Shown: in pieces, positions 8,191 through 12,750 of the stretch
How the letters are laid out: every line of letters begins with the position of its first letter
Position numbering within the stretch: position 1 is the stretch's first letter
Source: JAXGMQ01 sp964613055
Lineage (GTDB): Bacteria; Caldisericota; Caldisericia; JAAYUI01
Assembly (NCBI GenBank): GCA_964613055.1
Contig: CAZTGD010000045.1
Coordinates: 1 to 12,750, forward strand
Reading direction: 5' to 3'
DNA: 12,750 bases
Notes under the pieces: generated by a model
Told to the model about the DNA's origin: nothing
The model's database searches: none
The model's input: only the letters and a program-made list of their open reading frames with translations
Made by a program: the position numbers and the translations under genes

Positions 8191-8300
8191 ACTATGGACT
8201 AGTAAAAATCGGGCCTGGGCAAGGCATTACTGGCATTCATACTATTATTGATAGTCATGACATAGATGCTATGATAGATGTATATAGAAGAACAACATAA
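8187..8300 (+). other. Short open frame (37 codons) between the two stalk-domain genes
   Basis: Starting at the ATG inside the 30-bp repeat, a frame of 37 codons runs to TAA 8298-8300 and remains open upstream as far as a TAG at 8160. The peptide is protein-like in composition (MDYGLVKIGPGQGITG at its start, then acidic). However, there is no Shine-Dalgarno sequence, and it overlaps the promoter of the next gene. It may be the degenerate end of a lost gene. Function is not claimed. Confidence 0.15.
8248..8275 (+). promoter_or_regulatory. Promoter of the PQQ-propeller/stalk lipoprotein gene
   Basis: TTGATA (8248-8253) and TATGAT (8270-8275) each match the sigma70 consensus at five of six positions, with a 16-bp spacer. 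TG-C before the -10 makes it extended. Transcription would start near 8282, about 34 bases before the ATG at 8316. This gene can therefore be expressed apart from the preceding one. Confidence 0.5.
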
Positions 8301-8315
8301 AGAAAGAAGGCTCAA

Positions 8316-9908
8316 ATGACAAATAGAATATTTAAGATAGCGTTCGTTGTTATCTGCATAACTGCAATGTTGGGATCGTTATATTCAACGGTCGCTTGTG
8401 ATTGGTACAGCTGGTTTAGTAAGGATGCTTGTAGTTTCTCCCTACCATACCATTGTTCTCCCGGTGTACATTTCTCATACAGTTGGGAGAAAGAACTAAC
8501 AAACAACGATTACGAAGCAGTTATTTTCCCATTAACTACTAATAACGGCAAAGCATACTACACAGATGATGAGGAAAAGATACACATTTTAGATATTTCA
8601 ACAGGAAAAATAATAAGAAATATTGATGACAAGAGATACTTAGGTAGAACTGGTGCAATAAGTGTTGTTGGTGATAAGATAGTTGTTGTAGCCAGACTGG
8701 ACGACAACTATGATCAAACATGCGGAATAAACATCAACACATTGCAAACGGAGTGGACATATAAGCATCCTGCTCGCAAAGTCTATTGGCCAGTAGTTGG
8801 TAATGACAAATATGTTCTTATTAGTTATATTGATGACACACTTGTCTGCCTTGATCTGTCTACTGGGGAAGAGGTGTGGAGGTTAGAAGGAATATCAACA
8901 GGTCCTGCTGTTTGCAACAACAGGTTTATTGTGTCCTTTAAAGATCACTCCCTTGGGTGTTATTCTGTTGACACACTTGATGAAATATGGTTAATCAAAC
9001 CACCCATTTTCAATGATAAGACGATACGATGTTTAATAAGTTCAAACAGAGTGTATGCTAAGTTGCAGAATTACGACTTTGAGCAGATGCATATCATAAA
9101 TACATTATACACGATTGATTTTGATACTGGGGATATATTATGGCACTCCAAAAACTTTGTGACTTCACATGGTGTTGGGCAATCTTCAAATATGTCTTCT
9201 GTATTCCTTTATCACGACAATCATATTTATTGTTTGAACAAGGATACGGGAGAAACAACATGGGAATATTCAGCATCCGAGGGTGATGCTACAATACATA
9301 ACCTAATTTCTACAGAGAAAACTCTGTATTACACCGATAATGATGGTATTTACACTATCGATGCAATAAATGGTACATTCCTTAGTTATTGTCACGATAA
9401 TAGAACTAATGGATCTATAAGATATGCAGACAGACGATTACTATTTATAAATATTTGTGGTGTCCTTATCTGTTTTGATGGTACAGCAGAGATAAAATAT
9501 GAAATAGACTCCATGGATTACATGGTCAACAATAATGAGTACAAAGCTGATATTTCACCACTCATAATGAATAATAGAACACTTCTTCCAGCAAGATATG
9601 TGATTGACCCACTTGGCGGTGATATAACATGGAATCAAACCGAACAAAAGGTTATATGCTCTCTTCTTGTTCCTCAAACACAGACAGATGACCTCACACA
9701 ACACAATGTTGTTGAGTTATGGATAAACAAACCAACAGCAAAGGTCAATGGTATAGATGTCCAGATTGACCCAGACAACCCAGATGTAGTACCCACAATC
9801 ATCAATGACAGAACAATGGTCCCCATGAGATTCCTTGCCGAATCACTGGGCTGTGAGGTGGAGTGGGTAGCAGATACCAAGGAGATCATATTGACGTATA
9901 ACCCATAG
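8316..9908 (+). CDS. Secreted lipoprotein: PQQ-type beta-propeller with C-terminal copper-amine-oxidase-N (stalk) domain
   Basis: This encodes a 530-residue protein whose ATG follows AGAAGG about six bases away. The signal peptide (residues 4-27) ends STVAC, which fits a lipobox with Cys28. Ordinary cleavage at the same place is the alternative. Residues about 60-390 hold about eight PQQ-type blade motifs, such as KIHILDISTGKII (89), LVCLDLSTGEEVW (176), YTIDFDTGDILW (265) and IYCLNKDTGETTW (304). Residues about 391-530 are a stalk domain in two halves (MVNNNEYKADISPLIMNNRT, then VQIDPDNPDVVPTI and VPMRFLAESLG). The same domain lies at the N-terminus of the upstream neighbour, and the two share IDPDN-x-DVVP and P-x-RFL. 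DNA coding for the stalk part is richer in GC than that for the propeller. The likely role is display of a binding propeller at the cell surface; the ligand is unknown. Confidence 0.85.
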   Translation: MTNRIFKIAFVVICITAMLGSLYSTVACDWYSWFSKDACSFSLPYHCSPGVHFSYSWEKELTNNDYEAVIFPLTTNNGKAYYTDDEEKIHILDISTGKIIRNIDDKRYLGRTGAISVVGDKIVVVARLDDNYDQTCGININTLQTEWTYKHPARKVYWPVVGNDKYVLISYIDDTLVCLDLSTGEEVWRLEGISTGPAVCNNRFIVSFKDHSLGCYSVDTLDEIWLIKPPIFNDKTIRCLISSNRVYAKLQNYDFEQMHIINTLYTIDFDTGDILWHSKNFVTSHGVGQSSNMSSVFLYHDNHIYCLNKDTGETTWEYSASEGDATIHNLISTEKTLYYTDNDGIYTIDAINGTFLSYCHDNRTNGSIRYADRRLLFINICGVLICFDGTAEIKYEIDSMDYMVNNNEYKADISPLIMNNRTLLPARYVIDPLGGDITWNQTEQKVICSLLVPQTQTDDLTQHNVVELWINKPTAKVNGIDVQIDPDNPDVVPTIINDRTMVPMRFLAESLGCEVEWVADTKEIILTYNP

Positions 9909-9931
9909 AGTCCATGTAGTTGTTAATCTTG

Positions 9932-9961
9932 AGTTCTAAATTGCACCTGCAGAAAAAATGG
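9932..9961 (+). repeat. Second copy of the 30-bp repeat, after the PQQ/stalk gene
   Basis: It begins 23 bases after the stop at 9906-9908 and matches 8161-8190 at 26 of 30 positions. Here the frame corresponding to AP-S-EKM closes three codons after the ATG. That argues against an intact gene and for a remnant or a 3' signal. Confidence 0.5.
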
Positions 9962-9967
9962 TGATAT

Positions 9968-10045
9968 GAGGTAAATATACCTCTCTCGTATAAAAAAGAC
10001 CCTTCTTTCCGCCATTCTTGATGGATGCTTAATTTATTATCCATC
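9968..10045 (+). other. Two stem-loops downstream of the PQQ/stalk gene, possible weak terminator
   Basis: GAGGTA/TACCTC (9968-9973, 9978-9983, AATA loop) is a perfect 6-bp inverted repeat with no T-run after it. GATGGAT/ATCCATC (10020-10026, 10039-10045) is a 7-bp stem with a T-run (TTTTT) seven bases beyond. Neither is a classical terminator. The second is the better candidate for ending transcription before the crcB unit. Confidence 0.25.
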
Positions 10046-10188
10046 GTAGAAGTTTTTCACACTCTCCACATTCGTATTGTTATGAGTACAGTACGCTTCT
10101 ATATTCTATGATTTGCATCTACTCAAATGAATAATAACAAGGTTGATTAATCGAAAAGACATGCACGGTGAGTATATTCATTGACAAT

Positions 10189-10258
10189 GGGGATGGAGTC
10201 CCCCCTCAAGCGCCCTTTGGGCTGATGACTCCTGACACTTAAAAACTCTATCAAGGAG
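10189..10258 (+). promoter_or_regulatory. Fluoride riboswitch (crcB motif), apparently controlling translation
   Basis: The sequence from 10189 matches the fluoride aptamer consensus. GGGGATGGAGTCCCCC (10189-10204) forms the first hairpin, and GCCC/GGGC (10212-10215, 10219-10222) the second. CTGATGACTCCT (10222-10233) then closes the pseudoknot, with loop GGAGT (10195-10199) pairing with ACTCC (10228-10232). The same strand, CTCCT (10229-10233), is also complementary to AGGAG (10254-10258) of the crcB ribosome binding site. Without fluoride it could mask that site; fluoride would stabilise the pseudoknot and free it. No terminator with a T-run lies between aptamer and gene, which also favours translational control. 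A TATATT at 10173-10178 could be the -10, but I see no good -35. Confidence 0.92.
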
Positions 10259-10265
10259 ATCGTTT

Positions 10266-10649
10266 ATGCTTGCAAAGGTTGGAATAGTGGCTTTTTCGGG
10301 GGCGATTGGCACAACAGCGAGGTTCTGTCTGATGTTGCTTATGGGTAGAGTTCTGGGAGACACATTCCCTTGGGGAACCATGGCAGTGAACCTAATTGGC
10401 TGTTTTCTCGCAGGCATGTCCTGGGTTTATTTTGAGAACAGACTGGATCTGTCACCTGAGATCAGGCTTCTTGTGCTTGTTGGTTTTATGGGCGCTTTCA
10501 CCACATTTTCATCGCTGATTCTGGAATCGGGTACATACCTGAGCACCTCAAAATGGTGGGTCGGTGTTTTGAATCTTCTTGCGCACAACGCCATAGGTTT
10601 GACCGCCCTGTTTGGTGGGATATCCGTTGGAAGGTGTTTCAGTTTGTAA
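10266..10649 (+). CDS. crcB: Fluoride ion channel CrcB/Fluc
   Basis: This encodes a 127-residue membrane protein, the usual length for a Fluc subunit. Fluc channels work as dual-topology dimers that let fluoride leave the cytoplasm. Four hydrophobic helices are visible. Signature motifs are GAIGTTARF (12-20), PWGTMAVNLIGCFLAG (35-50) with the conserved Asn42, and GFMGAFTTFSS (73-83) at the break in helix 3, which binds the central sodium. The first Phe of the 'Phe box' is present (Phe81); the position three residues later is Leu84, where many homologues have Phe. The start is set by AAGGAG (10253-10258), seven bases before the ATG. Only one crcB gene is present here, which fits a homodimer. 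The riboswitch directly upstream makes the assignment nearly certain. The gene converges on the minus-strand operon with a 44-bp gap. Confidence 0.96.
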   Translation: MLAKVGIVAFSGAIGTTARFCLMLLMGRVLGDTFPWGTMAVNLIGCFLAGMSWVYFENRLDLSPEIRLLVLVGFMGAFTTFSSLILESGTYLSTSKWWVGVLNLLAHNAIGLTALFGGISVGRCFSL

Positions 10650-10693
10650 TTCAAAGCAAAGTCAGCGTTTTACTTCCTGATTCGAACAGATTG

Positions 10694-11380
10694 CTAAAGG
10701 CTTAATATTCTCTCCGCGATTTCGCGTCTCCTGCGGGAATAAAAATCATCGGCTGGTTTCCTGGACAGAAACCTGTTGATTGCCATACCCGCATACTCAA
10801 GCTCCTCGCCGGCTAGATCTCTGTCCATCTCGGACAGCACCATCAGTGTGTAGAAGAATGGAAACCTCTTCCACCTGCCGGTTCCCGTCCGCGATTGTCT
10901 CAGTATTCTCATGCCTGCAGTCAGTCGCTCCTTTAATTTGCTGAGGGCACCCACAGTCATAGCACGCCAATATGCACTCGAACACGTTGGGCAACAGAAA
11001 AAACCAAGATGATTAATCTTCCTCTCCTTTTCATCCCTGGCAATTACGCTGTCCATTGCCCTACGACCCCTTTTCAATGCTCTTTCAACCGTCTCATCCT
11101 TGATGTTCAGTTTGATAAGAGCTCTAAGGGTTTCCTCGCCAAGCACATGAGTTTTACTGGCACCTGTTTTTATTACATGACCGCTGAACAAACGAATTGG
11201 ACTCTCAAAATCCCTTGGGGTTGGGGCGAACATGCCCTGGTAGCTACCCTTCAGTCCCTGTCTTCCTGCAAGCCATAATGCAACCTGTCTCCTCTCATCG
11301 TCAGCTAATTGTTTGTCATAAAACCAGGCATCATCCAGGTTGTCAATCGTGGTTGCAAGGCTGGTTTCATCGAGGATCAT
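10694..11380 (-). CDS. Helical protein of unknown function, possibly an alpha/alpha toroid
   Basis: A 228-residue protein starts at ATG 11380, overlapping the stop of the upstream gene by four bases (ATGA), with GGAG about eight bases upstream. I do not recognise it. It has no signal peptide or membrane segment and is rich in charged helices. Notable features are a cysteine motif FFCCPTCSSAYWRA (127-140), which has the C-x-x-C spacing of a metal or redox site, and TGRWKRFPFFYTLMVLSE (167-184). The second resembles the G-x-W...PF-x-YTL repeat of alpha/alpha-toroid proteins (terpenoid-cyclase/prenyltransferase-like), as an inference from pattern only. The C-terminus is strongly basic (SRRRREIAERIL). 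Coupling to the BtrH-like protein suggests the two act together. It is GC-richer than the propeller genes. Confidence 0.75.
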   Translation of the reverse strand: MILDETSLATTIDNLDDAWFYDKQLADDERRQVALWLAGRQGLKGSYQGMFAPTPRDFESPIRLFSGHVIKTGASKTHVLGEETLRALIKLNIKDETVERALKRGRRAMDSVIARDEKERKINHLGFFCCPTCSSAYWRAMTVGALSKLKERLTAGMRILRQSRTGTGRWKRFPFFYTLMVLSEMDRDLAGEELEYAGMAINRFLSRKPADDFYSRRRREIAERILSL

Positions 11381-12360
11381 ATCATTTTCTCCATTGTCGC
11401 AGTGAGTTCTTCAAGGGATTGAAGTCCTACTCGTTCAGCATCTCTCGCCCTCTCCAGGTATTCAACCCCACTCTTAATCAGTGATGCATCTTCGATGGTG
11501 TCCTCAGAGATTTCAAATGGAAACATGTCCTTCAACTGCTTAAGCGCGTCTTGGACATCCGAGTAGGCTTTTATTGTCTTGTTGATCGTGTTTGCCGGAA
11601 GGTTGGTGATCCTCTCTGCAACCTCCATAAGGAAGTCGACCGCATGACACCTGCACTCCCACCAGACAGCTGTGTTGTACGTCATCCCGTGAATCATAGC
11701 CTCATCATTTCTGAGTGTTTCAATCCACGTATCAAATCCAGCTATCCCCGAATGGTATCTGTCCCAGAGATAGTCACGGGTGTTTGAGTGTTGGAGGGCA
11801 AAGCGAAGTCCAGCACAAACTGCCTTAATATCGATTGGGCTATCGCATTTTGACACTCGATTAATCTCTATCAGTCCTATGTCGGTTTTCCCGTACCTGT
11901 TCCAGGGGAAACCCCTGTCCTTCCACCTGTTGTCATCCTGCGGAATAGGACCGCTAAACAGGTAACCTGTGTCGTCATACCCGTTTATCACATAGTACTC
12001 TGGCACAATGATCTCCCAAGCATATACCGGATCACCCTCGTCTATCGATAACCGGGTTGACATCCAGGCTTCCTTCAGTTTATCTTCGAAGTCCTCCTGC
12101 CTTGAGTCTGCCCATGCGATATTCTTCTGATTCAGTCCCAATCCGACAGATAGCTTGTAGTGTTCGTCAGTACTCCAGGCAGTTGGTCCCGAAGGACACA
12201 CGCCAACCTCATGCATGTTTATTATGAATGCGTGTCCCGTGATCCCGAACACCCAGGCAAGTGAGTTTTTCAATCCAAGGTATTCACTGCATCCATGCAG
12301 ACACCCCATCCTACTCGTCCACTGTGGTGTCCATTTCAACCCAGCAAGCTTTCTTCTCAT
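11377..12360 (-). CDS. BtrH-like / C39-like papain-fold protein
   Basis: A 327-residue protein is predicted from ATG 12360, with AGGGGGTG about six bases upstream. A GTG at 12369 is the alternative start but would overlap that site. The N-terminal region carries GCLHGCSEYLGL (19-30), the cysteine motif expected of BtrH-N-type papain-fold domains, so Cys20 or Cys24 would be the nucleophile. TGHAFIINMH (41-50) and VCPSGPTAW (54-62) follow, and then EYYVINGYDD (121-130), which looks like the strand that usually carries the catalytic His before G-Y-D. Here the usual His position reads Tyr, so it may be an acyltransferase-like or non-catalytic member. The C-terminal 100 residues are helical, with heptad-like leucines from about 240. 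BtrH acts as an acyltransferase in butirosin synthesis, but no such pathway is visible here. The substrate is unknown. It leads a two-gene operon. Confidence 0.75.
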   Translation of the reverse strand: MRRKLAGLKWTPQWTSRMGCLHGCSEYLGLKNSLAWVFGITGHAFIINMHEVGVCPSGPTAWSTDEHYKLSVGLGLNQKNIAWADSRQEDFEDKLKEAWMSTRLSIDEGDPVYAWEIIVPEYYVINGYDDTGYLFSGPIPQDDNRWKDRGFPWNRYGKTDIGLIEINRVSKCDSPIDIKAVCAGLRFALQHSNTRDYLWDRYHSGIAGFDTWIETLRNDEAMIHGMTYNTAVWWECRCHAVDFLMEVAERITNLPANTINKTIKAYSDVQDALKQLKDMFPFEISEDTIEDASLIKSGVEYLERARDAERVGLQSLEELTATMEKMI

Positions 12361-12389
12361 GCCAGTCACCCCCTACACAGTTTGGTCGA

Positions 12390-12418
12390 ATTGTATCATG
12401 TAGTCATGGTGGATGCAA
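12390..12418 (-). promoter_or_regulatory. Promoter of the BtrH-like operon
   Basis: On the minus strand TTGCAT (12413-12418) and TACAAT (12390-12395) are separated by exactly 17 bp. The -10 matches five and the -35 four of six consensus positions. Transcription would begin near 12383, giving a leader of about 23 nt before ATG 12360 that includes the AGGGGGTG site. Confidence 0.5.
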
Positions 12419-12452
12419 TTCCCAGATTCCATTGGTTAAATAATATACCATC

Positions 12453-12470
12453 TGTCAGTAAATGTCAGTA
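12453..12470. repeat. Two TGTCAGTA direct repeats one helical turn apart, possible operator
   Basis: TGTCAGTA occurs at 12453-12460 and 12463-12470, a 10-bp period. The related GACAGTCAG lies at 12497-12505. They sit about 35-90 bp upstream of the -35 of the minus-strand operon, where an activator could bind. No regulator is encoded in the window. Confidence 0.3.
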
Positions 12471-12610
12471 TTAGATTGATATTTTCCTTCACGTTTGACA
12501 GTCAGTTTAATGAATGAAAGATACATGTACTATGCCCCTTACACATTACACACAAGTTTCATAAAAAACTATTAGCCTCACTTATCACCGCCGGAGGGCG
12601 ATACTTCCGT

Positions 12611-12730
12611 GTCATTTAGGCTTGACCAGGAATCCAGTGTGAAACTGGTTATGTTTGAGATTTTGTAACTTTAATTTATGGACAGATGTGTCTGGGAATA
12701 CTACTGGATTCCCGCTTTCGCGGGAATGAC
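12611..12730. repeat. Inverted pair of interspersed palindromic repeats
   Basis: Two 28-bp units face each other: 12611-12638 (from GTCATT to ATCCAGT) and 12703-12730 (from ACTGGATT to AATGAC). Their outer and inner ends are reverse complements, while their centres differ. The right unit contains a perfect 8-bp stem, ATTCCCGC/GCGGGAAT with a TTTC loop (12708-12727). The left one is followed by CCAGT/ACTGG (12634-12638, 12644-12648). A further partial unit (CCGGGAATG) begins at 12742 and leaves the window. This kind of GGATTCCCGC...GCGGGAATGAC repeat is widespread between genes in many bacteria. Confidence 0.65.
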
Positions 12731-12750
12731 GTAGAGGAAAACCGGGAATG

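Noticed and set aside
9968..9983. Perfect hairpin as a rho-independent terminator of the PQQ/stalk gene
   Set aside because: No T-run follows on the plus strand. A T-run exists only on the minus strand, where no gene ends.
10181..10186. Perfect TTGACA just before the fluoride riboswitch, as a -35
   Set aside because: A -10 at normal spacing would fall inside the aptamer, so the riboswitch would not be transcribed.
12708..12727. Perfect ATTCCCGC/GCGGGAAT hairpin as a terminator
   Set aside because: No T-run follows on either side and no gene ends next to it. It belongs to a common interspersed repeat family.
1..12750. tRNA, rRNA or CRISPR array
   Set aside because: No GGTTCGA-type T-loop with a cloverleaf, no rRNA-like stretch and no regularly spaced direct repeats were found by reading both strands.

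Overview
The window looks bacterial. It has Shine-Dalgarno sequences at most starts, sigma70-type promoters, lipoprotein-type signal peptides, a fluoride riboswitch and copper-amine-oxidase-N ('stalk') domains. Overall composition is AT-rich (about 40% GC, estimated by eye), but several genes are clearly richer in GC. Stalk domains joined to beta-propellers are common in Clostridia-like Firmicutes and in some other anaerobic or thermophilic phyla such as Caldisericota and Coprothermobacterota. I cannot fix the lineage from this window alone.

Layout. Positions 1-770 hold no gene, only small AT-rich hairpins. At 798-971 there is a GC-rich cluster of five hairpins, with an extended -10 promoter reading into it on the minus strand. 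It is probably a structured RNA or the remnant of a mobile element. A small membrane protein follows (1251-1814, +). A large lipoprotein of repeated beta-sandwich modules plus a PQQ-type propeller comes next (2002-4545, -), and then a membrane protein with two cysteine clusters (4662-5171, -).

From 5459 two large secreted proteins run on the plus strand. The first (5459-8152) is anchored, with an N-terminal stalk domain and a BNR-like propeller. The second (8316-9908) is a lipoprotein with a PQQ-type propeller and a C-terminal stalk domain. The same module therefore sits at opposite ends of neighbouring proteins. In both genes the stalk-coding DNA is richer in GC than the propeller-coding DNA. 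A related 30-bp sequence (26/30 identical) follows each stop codon. The three propeller proteins together look like a cell-surface module whose ligand is unknown.

At 10189-10649 a fluoride riboswitch precedes a CrcB/Fluc fluoride channel gene. The 3' pseudoknot strand of the aptamer is complementary to the crcB ribosome binding site, which suggests control of translation. On the minus strand, 12360 down to 10694 is a two-gene operon with a good promoter. It encodes a BtrH/C39-like papain-fold protein and, by ATGA overlap, a helical protein of unknown function that may be an alpha/alpha toroid. The right edge carries an inverted pair of a common intergenic palindromic repeat.

No tRNA, rRNA, CRISPR array or transposase gene was seen. 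The least explained elements are the GC-rich hairpin cluster, the stalk/propeller mosaic with its shared 3' repeat, and the BtrH-like operon.
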